A stretch of DNA of 64,000 nt from Polaribacter butkevichii. GTDB taxonomy: Bacteria > Bacteroidota > Bacteroidia > Flavobacteriales > Flavobacteriaceae. Below are positions 1 to 8,980 of the stretch, piece after piece. The notes below the pieces were generated by a model. The model saw only the letters and a list, made by a program, of their open reading frames with translations, had not been told where the DNA came from and made no database searches. Position 1 is the first letter of the stretch; the number at the start of each line of letters is the position of its first letter. Where the stretch lies: the NCBI RefSeq assembly GCF_038024105.1, contig NZ_CP150661.1, forward strand, positions 3,315,501-3,379,500, given 5' to 3'. Position numbers and translations under genes: made by a program.

Positions 1-1317
1 TAAGCTTTTAGAGAAATCTAAGTTAGAAGAGTATGCGTCTACATTTTCTGTTCTTGTTTCTCTTCCGTTATCATTAAAATCTCGGCTAATTCTACTTTCG
101 TCAAATTTTTGATAGGTTATTCTTAAAGTAACATCATCATAAAAAGAACTCGTTCCTTTTTTATTGATTTCAAAATTATTCATCATCCACTTTTGTGGAC
201 CATAGCTCCATTCTCCATAACGAGGGTCTCCGTTTTTTGTTCTTAAGTGTCTATCGTATCTAGAGTAGCTAGAAGTTTCAGAGAGATGGAATCCATATTC
301 AAAATTCCAAGTTTCATTAGGTTTAAACCTAACTTTTTGCATTAAGTTGGTTTGTGTATAGCCAGATGGAGTTTGTATTTTAGGGTTTTTATTGGTAATT
401 ACAACATCTTGGTTGTTTTGTCTTTCTACATAATAGTTTCTTAAGTATTCATCAGGTCCGTTACTTCCCATTTTTAAATCGCCATAATCATTGTAGCTTA
501 AGCTGGTAACAAATGCCCATTTTTTATAGCCTAAATTAAAATCGGCATGGTATGTTTTTTCTTCATTTGCAGAAGAGAATCTTGTAAAAGCTTTTCCTGT
601 TATTAAGGTTTCATTGTCTAAAGATAAGTTTGCAGATAATGTTTTAAAACTCATTACAGCTCCAATGGCATCACTTCCGTAAATTACAGAACCGGGGCCA
701 AAAATAATTTCTGTTTCTTCGATAGCAAAAGGATCTAAAGAAATTACATTCTGAATATTACCGGCTCTAAAAATGGCATTATTCATTCTAACACCATCAA
801 TGGTGTATAGTAATCTATTGGTTGCAAAACCTCTAATCATTGGGCTTCCGCCTCCTTGTTGACTTTTTTGAATAAATACTTTGCCAGAAACCGTTAATAA
901 ATCAGCTGCTGTTTGTGTATTCATCAATTCAATAGCTTTAGGTGAAATGGTACTAATTTTAGAAGCTAAATCAGACGTTTTTTGTTTCCATTTGGTAGCA
1001 GAAATAACAATCTCATCTATTTTTAAAATAGTTGGTGTTAGTTGCAGTAAAAAATTGCTTTGTTTTAGAGTTTGATAAGTTTTAGTTTGTGTTTTAAAAC
1101 CAAGAAATCTAATTTTTAAAAGTTCATTTTTTTTAAAACTACTAATATCTACTTGCCCTTTTCCGTTGGTTGTAACGTAATCGTTGGTTTGTAAATTAAA
1201 GATGGTAACTTGGTCTAAAGGCTCTTTTGTTTCTTTGTTAATTACGGTAAGTATTTGAGCGCTCGAAGTAAAGTTTAAAAAAAAAAGGAAAAAAATTAGA
1301 GTAACTTTTTTAATCAT
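1..1317 (-). CDS. TonB-dependent outer-membrane receptor, 3' part outside window
   Basis: The reading frame is open from the ATG at 1317 to the left edge (439 codons seen, no stop), so only the N-terminal half is present. Residues 1-21 form a signal peptide ending in SSAQ. Residues about 22-95 look like a carboxypeptidase-regulatory-like beta domain, followed by a TonB-box-like DEIVISA near 106-112. The plug domain (about 110-225) carries GGGSPMIRGFATNR and YTIDGVRMNN, a form seen in haem/haemoglobin and other metal-chelate receptors; the start of the beta-barrel follows. It would import a large substrate across the outer membrane using TonB energy. The plug resembles haemoglobin/haem receptors, but the substrate cannot be fixed without the barrel. 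Outer-membrane location is certain; substrate is inference. Confidence 0.93.
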   Translation of the reverse strand, partial: MIKKVTLIFFLFFLNFTSSAQILTVINKETKEPLDQVTIFNLQTNDYVTTNGKGQVDISSFKKNELLKIRFLGFKTQTKTYQTLKQSNFLLQLTPTILKIDEIVISATKWKQKTSDLASKISTISPKAIELMNTQTAADLLTVSGKVFIQKSQQGGGSPMIRGFATNRLLYTIDGVRMNNAIFRAGNIQNVISLDPFAIEETEIIFGPGSVIYGSDAIGAVMSFKTLSANLSLDNETLITGKAFTRFSSANEEKTYHADFNLGYKKWAFVTSLSYNDYGDLKMGSNGPDEYLRNYYVERQNNQDVVITNKNPKIQTPSGYTQTNLMQKVRFKPNETWNFEYGFHLSETSSYSRYDRHLRTKNGDPRYGEWSYGPQKWMMNNFEINKKGTSSFYDDVTLRITYQKFDESRISRDFNDNGRETRTENVDAYSSNLDFSKSL

Positions 1318-1393
1318 AGTTAGGTTTTTACAAAGATAAAATCTAAGATTATTTATCAATAATCATGCCTATTCAATGAAAATAAAAATAATT

Positions 1394-2911
1394 TTAAGAG
1401 TTTTTTAAGATTAATAATTCTTCTACAAAATCTCTAGAATTAGAAAGTCTTGGTACTTTGTGTTGCCCCCCTAATTTGTTTTTTTTCTTTAACCAAGTGT
1501 AGAAGAGGCCTTGCTCTACTTGATGTACTTTTGGGGCCATTAAAGTCATATTTAAATAGCGTTTTGCTTCGTAATCTGAATTTATTGATTTTAAAGCATT
1601 GTCTAAAACTTCAGAAAAATAACCAATACATTCTGGTTTTTTGCTAAATTCTAAAATCCACTCATGACCACCTTTTTCTTTGCCTTCCATAAAAATAGGT
1701 CCCACAGTATAATCAGAAATGGTGGCTTCTGTTTTTTCGCAAGCTAATTTTAAAGCATCTTCTACATTTTCTATGTTAAGTTCTTCTCCAAAGACATTTA
1801 TGTAATGTTTTGTACGTCCGGTAATTTTAATTCTGTACGGTTCTAATGATGTAAAACGAATGGTATCACCAATTAAATAACGCCATAAACCCCCATTGGT
1901 AGTAATAATTAAAGCATAATCGATGTCTTTTTTTACATCAGCAAGTGTAATGGTTTCAGAACTTTCGCCTTTGTATTCACTCATCGGAATAAATTCATAG
2001 AAAATTCCGTAATCTAACATCAACAATAATTCTTTAGAGTTGTTTCTATCCTGAATGGCAAAGAAACCTTCTGAAGCATTGTAAATTTCGTAATACTTAA
2101 AACTCTTTTTCGGAATAATTTTTTTGTACTGTTCTCTATAAGGATTAAAGTTTACGCCTCCATGAAAATAGACTTCTAAATTAGGCCAAACTTCTAAAAT
2201 ATGTTCTTTTCCGGTTCTTTCTAAAATACGATTAAGCAATACCAACATCCAACTTGGTACACCTGCTAAACTTGTAATATCTTCATCAATAGTTTCATCA
2301 ATAATGGCATCCATTTTTGTTTCCCAATCGCTCATTAAAGCTACTTCTTGGCTAGGAGCAGAGCTAAAATCGGCCCAAAAAGGCATGTTTTCTATAATGA
2401 TAGCAGATAAATCTCCAAAATAAGAATTGTTGTCTTGGTACACATCAGAACTTCCGCCCAAACGCAATCCTTTACCTGTAAAAAGCTGAGTGTCTTCATT
2501 ATTATTAATGTACAAACACAACATATCTTTACCTGCTTTCATGTGGCAATACTCTAAAGCTTCATCAGAAACAGGTATAAATTTACTTTTTGCATTGGTG
2601 GTTCCGCTGCTTTTTGCAAACCATTTAATATCTGTTGGCCAGAATAAATTTTGTTCACCTTTTCTACATCGTTCTATTAAAGGTTCAAAAGTTTCATATT
2701 TTTGAATAGGAACATTTTTTGTAAAATCTGTATGGTTTTTTATGCTAGCAAAGTTGTATTCTTTACCAACTTCTGTGTTTTTAGCTGTGTTTACCAGTTT
2801 TAAAAGTAATTCGTTCTGAACATCAATAGGGTATTTTAAAAACAGCTCTATTTGATGTTTTCGTTTCTTTAAAAACCAAGAAATTATAGAATTGATAATT
2901 TGAAAAGCCAT
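1394..2911 (-). CDS. GH3 family acyl-acid amido synthetase-like protein
   Basis: A 505-residue protein of the GH3 family, known from plant auxin/jasmonate-amino acid ligases and common, with unknown substrates, in Bacteroidota. Visible family motifs are the ATP/AMP-binding SSGTTNAKSKFIP (about residues 100-113), YNASEGFFAIQD in the middle and WRYLIGDTIRFT in the C-terminal half. The full length fits the family and no signal peptide is seen, so a cytosolic adenylate-forming enzyme is expected. The upstream neighbour at 2994 is divergent. Substrate and product in bacteria are not established; the call is to family only. Confidence 0.9.
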   Translation of the reverse strand: MAFQIINSIISWFLKKRKHQIELFLKYPIDVQNELLLKLVNTAKNTEVGKEYNFASIKNHTDFTKNVPIQKYETFEPLIERCRKGEQNLFWPTDIKWFAKSSGTTNAKSKFIPVSDEALEYCHMKAGKDMLCLYINNNEDTQLFTGKGLRLGGSSDVYQDNNSYFGDLSAIIIENMPFWADFSSAPSQEVALMSDWETKMDAIIDETIDEDITSLAGVPSWMLVLLNRILERTGKEHILEVWPNLEVYFHGGVNFNPYREQYKKIIPKKSFKYYEIYNASEGFFAIQDRNNSKELLLMLDYGIFYEFIPMSEYKGESSETITLADVKKDIDYALIITTNGGLWRYLIGDTIRFTSLEPYRIKITGRTKHYINVFGEELNIENVEDALKLACEKTEATISDYTVGPIFMEGKEKGGHEWILEFSKKPECIGYFSEVLDNALKSINSDYEAKRYLNMTLMAPKVHQVEQGLFYTWLKKKNKLGGQHKVPRLSNSRDFVEELLILKNS

Positions 2912-2993
2912 AGAAATTCGTAAGTTTGTTTTGAACGATTTTAGAACAATTATTGTTTTAAAACCGAAGTTTAAAAATACTAAAATTTGTGCG

Positions 2994-3785
2994 ATGATTT
3001 ACCAAGGAGTTTTAAAAAAAATGATGACTGAAAATGCAGAACAAATTCAGTATTATTTAGACATGAAAACTGATTTTATAAACATGAATCAGTTGTTAAA
3101 TAAAGATTTAACCATCAATTTTGTTACTTATGAATGTTTAAACTGTCATTTAGAAAAGAAAATTTATAGACAAGGTTTTTGTAAATCTTGTTTTTTCGAC
3201 ACTCCAAATGCAGGCGATTGGATTATGCATCCAGAATTAAGTAAAGCTCATTTAGGGATAGAAGATAGAGATTTAGCCTATGAACAATCCGTGCAATTAA
3301 AACCGCATATTGTGTATTTAGCAAATTCTAGTAATGTAAAAGTAGGAGTTACCAGAAAGCAGCAAGTGCCTACACGTTGGATAGATCAAGGAGCGCATGA
3401 AGCTATAGAAATAGTAGAAACTCCTAATCGATATTTAGCAGGTATTACCGAAGTTGCTTTAAAAGATTATGTTGCTGATAAAACCAATTGGAGAAAAATG
3501 CTAAAGAATGATATTGAAGATGTAGATTTGGTAGCATGGCGAGATAAATTGAAGCAATACATACCAGATGAAGCTTTAGAATATTTTATTGAAAATAATT
3601 CGGAAACGCATCTTAATTTTCCGGTTGTAAAATATCCGGCAAAGCCTAAAAGTTTAAATTTAATTAAAACGCCGACTTATACAGGAACTTTAGTTGGAAT
3701 AAAAGGACAATATTTAATTTTTGAAGACGAAACTGTTTTTAATGTAAGAAGTAACGAAGGTTTGGTGGTTTCAATTGAGGTGTAA
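2994..3785 (+). CDS. DUF2797 domain protein
   Basis: A 263-residue protein. I place the start at the ATG at 2994 (MIYQGVLKKM), the usual family beginning; an upstream TTG at 2931 would add 21 atypical residues. It has two CxxC pairs, ECLNCH and QGFCKSC (roughly residues 59-80 of the chosen start), which suggest a zinc-binding knuckle, and later VKVGVTRKQQVPTRWIDQGA, which recalls the GIY-YIG-like core assigned to this family. Function is unknown. It is divergent from the GH3 gene and convergent with the vWA gene, with a fold-back repeat after its stop. Confidence 0.85.
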   Translation: MIYQGVLKKMMTENAEQIQYYLDMKTDFINMNQLLNKDLTINFVTYECLNCHLEKKIYRQGFCKSCFFDTPNAGDWIMHPELSKAHLGIEDRDLAYEQSVQLKPHIVYLANSSNVKVGVTRKQQVPTRWIDQGAHEAIEIVETPNRYLAGITEVALKDYVADKTNWRKMLKNDIEDVDLVAWRDKLKQYIPDEALEYFIENNSETHLNFPVVKYPAKPKSLNLIKTPTYTGTLVGIKGQYLIFEDETVFNVRSNEGLVVSIEV

Positions 3786-3810
3786 AATTAGTATAGTTAT
3801 AAGAGAAAGA

Positions 3811-3899
3811 TTCACAGAGTAAAATAACAGAGATTCATAGAGAAGGTCTAATTTTCTTCTCCGTGAATCTCTGTGAAATGCTCTAAGTAACTCTGTGAA
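3811..3899. repeat. Fold-back CACAGAG repeat, possible bidirectional terminator
   Basis: A long imperfect inverted repeat between convergent genes. TTCACAGAGT at 3811-3820 pairs exactly with ACTCTGTGAA at 3890-3899, and the inner arm at 3827-3845 pairs with CTTCTCCGTGAATCTCTGT at 3856-3874. A related, longer copy lies at 7495-7684. It can fold into a cruciform or RNA hairpin and may end transcription from both sides. Confidence 0.75.
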
Positions 3900-3918
3900 A
3901 TAGCTATAGTATTACCTT

Positions 3919-5049
3919 TTACCAAGCATAGTTTTTTAATTTAGCTTGTCTTTTAATAGCGTTTAGCATGACGTTATTTAATTCGTCTTTTTTGCTACTT
4001 TCTTTTTGTTTTTTAGCAATAAAGCTTCTTCTTTTTGCATCTAATTCTTTAATTTTTTGCTGAATTTCTGTTCGTTCTTTAGCTTTTAATTTTACATAAC
4101 TTTTAATTTCAGTTTCCGATTTATTATGTAATGCTGTAGGTAGTTTTTCTTTTTCAATTTTATTGTAATCTACTTTTTGCTTTTTATCAGCATCTACCAA
4201 ATCCCAAGAAGAATTGTCGTACAAACGAGAACTTTTACTAACGGCACGTTTAACAATAACCACTTCATCTAAAGATTCTGCATTCATATCTTGTTCTTTC
4301 TGAGAAGAAAATTTAGAATATCCATTATTTCCGTAATAAATATAGGTCTTGTTCAATCTTTTGTTTAGAATGATAATGTCATCATCATAAGGAGTTACTA
4401 CATGCACAATTTTTTTATCTTGATTTATGGTCATATAATCGCCACCACCTAAATCTGCACCATCTTTCCACATTCCAGAAATTCCGGTAGAATAGTTACC
4501 ACAAAATATCGTATTGATAATTACATCTTTTTCTTTTGCGTCTGTAATAGCATCTTTATAATTGATTTTCCCTTGTGTAAAACGTTCGTTACCTGCAATA
4601 AAAATTATTTTTAAATCGTTTTTATTTTCTCCCCAAGAAAGTTCGTTTAAAGATGTTTTTATTACTTGTCCGCAAAACTCATTTCCGCCACTTGTAGTTA
4701 AAGAAAATAGTTTTTCGGAGATTTTATCTAAGTCATTACTAAACTGTAAAACCTGTTTAATATACCCTTCTCTAGAAGGCAATCTAGAATTTCCGTATTC
4801 ATACAAAGCAATTTCTAAATTAGGTTTTTCAATGCCGTATTTAGCATACGAAAGCTCGTTTACAATTTCCCAAAGTTGTGCTTTTGCTTGGTTTATCAAT
4901 CCGTCCATACTGCTACTTGTGTCTAACAATAAGGCGACTTTAATAGTTTGTTCTTTTGTTTTTTCTGATGATGGCTCGTTTACTGCAAAGTTGTTAATGG
5001 AGAAAAATAAGAGTAATACTGATACGACTTTTAATACGAATTTTTTCAT
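3919..5049 (-). CDS. Secreted von Willebrand factor A domain protein
   Basis: A 376-residue protein with an N-terminal signal peptide (about 1-22, hydrophobic VVSVLLLFFSINNFA). The vWA domain (about 36-220) begins with VALLLDTSSSMDG, a good DxSxS metal-ion-dependent adhesion site, and GGNEFCG lies further on. The C-terminal 70 residues are rich in Lys, Glu and Gln and probably form a coiled coil (KAKERTEIQQKIKELDAKRR). It is expected in the periplasm or at the envelope, binding a protein partner through Mg2+. It stands alone; its partner is not identifiable. Confidence 0.85.
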   Translation of the reverse strand: MKKFVLKVVSVLLLFFSINNFAVNEPSSEKTKEQTIKVALLLDTSSSMDGLINQAKAQLWEIVNELSYAKYGIEKPNLEIALYEYGNSRLPSREGYIKQVLQFSNDLDKISEKLFSLTTSGGNEFCGQVIKTSLNELSWGENKNDLKIIFIAGNERFTQGKINYKDAITDAKEKDVIINTIFCGNYSTGISGMWKDGADLGGGDYMTINQDKKIVHVVTPYDDDIIILNKRLNKTYIYYGNNGYSKFSSQKEQDMNAESLDEVVIVKRAVSKSSRLYDNSSWDLVDADKKQKVDYNKIEKEKLPTALHNKSETEIKSYVKLKAKERTEIQQKIKELDAKRRSFIAKKQKESSKKDELNNVMLNAIKRQAKLKNYAW

Positions 5050-5141
5050 AATAGATTGTTTTAAGGTTTTATAAATGATTAAAAGTTTGGTTGTTTTTAA
5101 TAAGTCAATATTAAGACCAACTTAATTCTTAAAAAACAGCC

Positions 5142-5217
5142 AATGAGTAAAACCTCCTTTTGGTTGAGTGAAAAGGAATACAAAATGAGTAAACCTTTAT
5201 TTTTAATAAGTAAAATG
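5142..5217 (+). promoter_or_regulatory. Four 21-bp-phased direct repeats, candidate LytTR operator
   Basis: The core TGAGT or TAAGT lies at 5144, 5165, 5186 and 5207, exactly 21 bp apart. The repeats read AATGAGTAAAACC, GTTGAGTGAAAAG, AATGAGTAAACCT and AATAAGTAAAATG. LytTR-domain regulators are known to bind short direct repeats spaced about two helical turns apart, and the gene pair just downstream encodes a LytTR regulator with its kinase. The functional assignment is inference. Confidence 0.6.
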
Positions 5218-5287
5218 GAAACATTAAAAGAAAAGCTATTTTTTTTGATGCTTTTTTGTGTGTATGTTTACAGTATTAAATAGCAAA

Positions 5288-7492
5288 ATGATTTTAAGAA
5301 AATACATAACCAGCCTTTTTATATGTCTATTTGTATCAGTTTCTGCTCAAGAAATAAGTGTAGATATTCAAACAAAAATGTTTGATGTAAAAGTGAAGGT
5401 TTTAAATAAGAATACCAATGCCCCTATAAAAAATGCAGAGGTTTTTGTAAGTGGTAAGTATTTTGATTATAATGAGATTTATAGTTATTACTTAATAAAG
5501 GCAAGAGTAGGCGATCAGTTAAGGGTTTCTCACCCAGATTTTGAAACGGTTTATTATACGATAAAATCGGATGAAGAAATAAAAATTTTGGTAGAAGGGT
5601 TTGCTTCAGAAAGAGAGTTTACTGTTAGTAAAAGCTCTCGAAAAATGAAATCGATTCGCAAACCTGATCTTTATCATCAATATTTAGATTCGGCAAATTT
5701 TTACAAGAAAAAAGATATCGATTTAAGTTTGTCTTTTGTAGAAAAAGCGTTGCAAGATAACCAGTCTAAACAACGAAATTCGGTTACCTATAAAACCTTA
5801 GCTGATGTTTATTTGTATTGGAAACAGTACGATTTAGCTGTAAATAATTATAAACTTTCTATTCAAATAAAAGACAATACAGCCACAAAAATTGCTTTGG
5901 CAAATGCACAGTTTTTATTAAATGATTTAAAAGAAAGTAAGCATACGTATACCAATTTATTAAATCAGAAACTAAGTAATTATGAGCGTATTCTTGTTTT
6001 AGAAGGTTTGGGAGATGTAGATTTTTCATCAAAAAAATACAACACCGCTAAAACGTATTATAAGGAATCTTTAAAACTCGCAAAAGAGAGCTTGGTTACT
6101 GCTAAAATTACAGATTTAAATTCTAAGTTGGCAACTGTTTTTGCTTCTGAAGGAAATGTTGCCAAAGCAAATATTCAGTTTAAAAATTCATTGAACTTAG
6201 CGGCTAAAGAAAATATAAATAGAGCTTTAGAAGAAGAAGAAAAAGTAGCTGATTTTTACAATTCTAATCGTCTGTTTGATGATGAAATTAAACTAAGAAA
6301 AGAAAGTTTAATTAAAGCTGAGAGCAATAAAACATCTCAAAAGAAATTTAATTTAGAATCAGATTCGATTACTTCTCAAAAAATAAATTACAAAATTGGT
6401 AATGCTTATATTTTAAAAGAAGACTATAAAAATGCCATTCCTTTTTTAGAAAAAAGTAAAAAAGATGCTGACGAAAAGAAAGACATTACTATAGAAAAAG
6501 ATGCTACCAGAAAATTATCTGAAGTTTATGCAACGGTGGGAGAGTATGATAAGGCCTTAAAAAGTTACCAAGATTATGTAAAGTTGGTAGATGCAGCTTA
6601 CATACAAAAAGAACAAGAAATTCAGCAAGTAAAACGGTTTTCTAAGAAAATATCAGACAATCAAAATAGAATTGCTAGTTTAGAAAAAGACAAAGAATTG
6701 GCAGAAAGTAAAATTAGTTTGGCGTACATAGATCAAAAATTATCTGAAGAAAGTAATCAAAGACAACGTTTAATAATTTATAGTTTAGTGGGTGGGTTTC
6801 TATTGATGAGTTTGTTGGCGTATTTTATGTTTAGAAACATTAAACAACAAAAGTTAGCCAATAATTTGTTGGCATTAAAATCGATGCGTTCTCAAATGAA
6901 TCCGCATTTTATTTTTAATGCTTTAAACTCTGTAAACAGCTTTATTGCTGTAAATGATGAACGTAATGCCAACCGATATTTATCTGAATTTTCTGCATTA
7001 ATGCGTGCTGTTTTAGAAAATTCTGATGAAGATTTTATTCCTTTAACAAAAGAAATTGAATTGCTAGAATTGTATGTAAAGTTAGAGCATAACAGATTTA
7101 AAGAGAAGTTTGATTATGTAATTTCTGTGGATGAAAACATCGATTTAAAACAATTTTCTATTCCACCAATGTTGTTGCAACCTTATATAGAAAATGCTAT
7201 TTGGCACGGATTAAGATACAGAAAAGAGATTGGTAATTTAGCAATTTCAATCGTTAAAAAAGATGATGATACTGTTTCTGTTACCATAACAGACAATGGA
7301 ATTGGGCGAAAAAAATCGCAAGAATTAAAGACGAAAAATCAGCTAAAACAAAAGTCTAAAGGAATGAATAACATAAAAAATAGAATTGCTATTTTAAATG
7401 ATATGTATAAAGATAGAGTTTCTGTGGTGGTAACTGATGTTTTAGAAAACGGAGAAGGAACAAAAGTAGCATTGTTGTTGAAGAAAAAGTAG
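5288..7492 (+). CDS. TPR-containing LytS-type sensor histidine kinase
   Basis: I choose the ATG at 5288 (MILRKYITSLFICLF...SVSAQ) because it begins a clean signal peptide; an ATG at 5258 would put ten residues before it. The 734 residues comprise a carboxypeptidase-regulatory-like beta domain (about 27-100), tetratricopeptide repeats (about 120-460), a coiled coil, one membrane span (about 495-515, LIIYSLVGGFLLMSLLAYFMF) and a His_kinase-type domain with the phospho-acceptor in MNPHFIFNALNS (about 538-549), then the ATP-binding part with IENAIWHGLRYR and NGIGR. The kinase senses with its periplasmic part and should phosphorylate the LytTR regulator at 7699, 206 bp downstream. The 21-bp repeats upstream may serve autoregulation. 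Confidence 0.92.
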   Translation: MILRKYITSLFICLFVSVSAQEISVDIQTKMFDVKVKVLNKNTNAPIKNAEVFVSGKYFDYNEIYSYYLIKARVGDQLRVSHPDFETVYYTIKSDEEIKILVEGFASEREFTVSKSSRKMKSIRKPDLYHQYLDSANFYKKKDIDLSLSFVEKALQDNQSKQRNSVTYKTLADVYLYWKQYDLAVNNYKLSIQIKDNTATKIALANAQFLLNDLKESKHTYTNLLNQKLSNYERILVLEGLGDVDFSSKKYNTAKTYYKESLKLAKESLVTAKITDLNSKLATVFASEGNVAKANIQFKNSLNLAAKENINRALEEEEKVADFYNSNRLFDDEIKLRKESLIKAESNKTSQKKFNLESDSITSQKINYKIGNAYILKEDYKNAIPFLEKSKKDADEKKDITIEKDATRKLSEVYATVGEYDKALKSYQDYVKLVDAAYIQKEQEIQQVKRFSKKISDNQNRIASLEKDKELAESKISLAYIDQKLSEESNQRQRLIIYSLVGGFLLMSLLAYFMFRNIKQQKLANNLLALKSMRSQMNPHFIFNALNSVNSFIAVNDERNANRYLSEFSALMRAVLENSDEDFIPLTKEIELLELYVKLEHNRFKEKFDYVISVDENIDLKQFSIPPMLLQPYIENAIWHGLRYRKEIGNLAISIVKKDDDTVSVTITDNGIGRKKSQELKTKNQLKQKSKGMNNIKNRIAILNDMYKDRVSVVVTDVLENGEGTKVALLLKKK

Positions 7493-7494
7493 TT

Positions 7495-7684
7495 GTGACA
7501 CAGAGATACACAGAGAAGGCGCAGATTTTTACTGAGAATTAATAAAAAAAAACATCCCCATTCGTGAAAACCCGTGATTTCTTTGATGAAAAATTCTAAT
7601 AAAAAAACCTCTGCGAAATAACCCAAATAAAACAGTAAAAACTCAGTGAATCTCTGCGAAGAAGCTTTGTGTATCTCTGAGTAA
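7495..7684. repeat. CACAGAG-type repeat between kinase and regulator genes
   Basis: Begins with GTGACACAGAGATACACAGAG and ends with CTTTGTGTATCTCTGAGTAA, which is a partial reverse complement of the beginning, so it is a large fold-back. It shares words with the element at 3811-3899. It fills nearly the whole gap between two genes that would otherwise be a simple operon and may attenuate or split the transcript. Confidence 0.65.
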
Positions 7685-7698
7685 TAACAAAAAAAAGG

Positions 7699-8430
7699 AT
7701 GAAATTAAAAGCAATTATTGTAGAAGACGAACAAATTAGTAGAGATATTTTGCGAAATTATATTGGTAAATATTGCCCTAATGTTTTGTTGTTAGGCGAG
7801 GCAAGTAATATTGATGATGGCTACAAATTAATACAAGAAAACAAGTTAGATTTGGTGTTTTTAGATGTAGAAATGCCTTTTGGTAACGCGTTCGATTTAT
7901 TAGAAAAAGTAGAAAACAGAACCTTTGAAACTATTTTTGTAACCGCCTACGATCATTATGCAATAGAAGCCTTAAACAGTCATGCAAGTTATTATTTACT
8001 AAAACCAATTTCTATAGATGAGCTGATAAAAGCGGTAAATATTGTTACAGAAATTAAGGAAAAGGAAAATCAATTACAGCATCAAATATTAGCGCCAAAA
8101 ACAAATTCGGCAATCGGAAAAATTACCATTCCGCAACAAGATGGTTTTGAAGTTTTAGATATAAATGATATTGTTTTTTGTAAAGCAGATGATAATTATA
8201 CCGAAATTCACTTGGCAAATTCTAAGAAATTAGTGAGCAAAACCTTAAAGTATTTTGAAGAAGCTTTAACCGAATATACGTTTGCCAGGATTCATAAATC
8301 GTACTTGGTAAATGTAAATGCCATAACCAAATATAAAAAGGGAAAAGGAGGGAGCGTACTTGTTTCTAACGGAAAAGAAATTTTGGTTTCTGCTTCTCAA
8401 AAAGCGAATTTATTATCATATTTTAAGTAA
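7699..8430 (+). CDS. LytTR family response regulator
   Basis: A 243-residue regulator. The receiver domain (1-120) has the acidic pair in IIVEDE, the phospho-acceptor Asp56 in LVFLDVEMP, Thr82 in FVTAYD and Lys102 in YYLLKPIS, all as required for phosphorylation. The C-terminal LytTR DNA-binding domain (about 138-240) contains DIVFCKADDNYTEIHL and FARIHKSYLVNVNAI. It is the natural partner of the kinase encoded upstream and probably binds the 21-bp-phased repeats at 5142-5217. Only 29 bp separate it from the carbonic anhydrase gene, so they may be co-transcribed. Confidence 0.93.
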   Translation: MKLKAIIVEDEQISRDILRNYIGKYCPNVLLLGEASNIDDGYKLIQENKLDLVFLDVEMPFGNAFDLLEKVENRTFETIFVTAYDHYAIEALNSHASYYLLKPISIDELIKAVNIVTEIKEKENQLQHQILAPKTNSAIGKITIPQQDGFEVLDINDIVFCKADDNYTEIHLANSKKLVSKTLKYFEEALTEYTFARIHKSYLVNVNAITKYKKGKGGSVLVSNGKEILVSASQKANLLSYFK

Positions 8431-8459
8431 ATTTATAGTTTATTTTTAGAACTTAAATT

Positions 8460-8975
8460 ATGGCAATTATAAAAGAAGTAAGAGGTAATTATCCGCAAAT
8501 ACCAGAAGATTGTTACGTAGCAGAAAATGCAACTATTGTTGGCGAAGTTTCTCTAGGAAAAGAGTGTAGCATTTGGTTTAATGCAGTGCTAAGAGGCGAT
8601 GTGCATTATATAAAAATTGGTAATAAAGTTAATATTCAAGACGGTGCTATTATCCACGCAACGTATCAAAAATCGCCAACAACCATTGGTAATAATGTGT
8701 CTATTGGACATAATGCAATGGTGCATGGTTGTACAATTCACGATAATGTTTTGGTAGGTATGGGATCTATTATTATGGACGATTGTGTGGTAGAATCTAA
8801 TTCTATTATTGCAGCAGGAGCGGTAGTTACCAAGAATACAAGAATAGAAAGTGGAAGTATTTATGCTGGAGTTCCTGCTAAAAAAGTAAAAGATATTTCG
8901 CAAGAATTAATTTCAGGAGAAATCAATAGAATAGCCAATAATTATGTAAAATATTCAAGTTGGTTTAAAGAGTAG
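8460..8975 (+). CDS. Gamma carbonic anhydrase family protein
   Basis: A 171-residue left-handed beta-helix protein with many hexapeptide repeats. The metal-ligand region is recognisable: FNAVLRGDVHYIKIG and, further on, VSIGHNAMVHGC supply the expected histidines. Ends in the usual C-terminal helix (IANNYVKYSSWFKE). Members form trimers that bind Zn or Fe; many of this short type (YrdA/PaaY-like) have uncertain carbonic anhydrase activity. Cytosolic. It follows the LytTR gene by 29 bp. Confidence 0.92.
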   Translation: MAIIKEVRGNYPQIPEDCYVAENATIVGEVSLGKECSIWFNAVLRGDVHYIKIGNKVNIQDGAIIHATYQKSPTTIGNNVSIGHNAMVHGCTIHDNVLVGMGSIIMDDCVVESNSIIAAGAVVTKNTRIESGSIYAGVPAKKVKDISQELISGEINRIANNYVKYSSWFKE

Positions 8976-8980
8976 GTTTT

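Noticed and set aside
4562..5074. A 170-codon open frame on the plus strand across the vWA gene
   Set aside because: It is antisense to a gene with signal peptide and intact DxSxS motif; its protein has no recognisable features and ends at the vWA promoter. Treated as a shadow frame.
5142..5217. CRISPR array reading of the 21-bp-spaced repeats
   Set aside because: Repeats are only about 10 bp, spacing is 21 bp and there are four units with no cas genes; a regulator binding site fits better.
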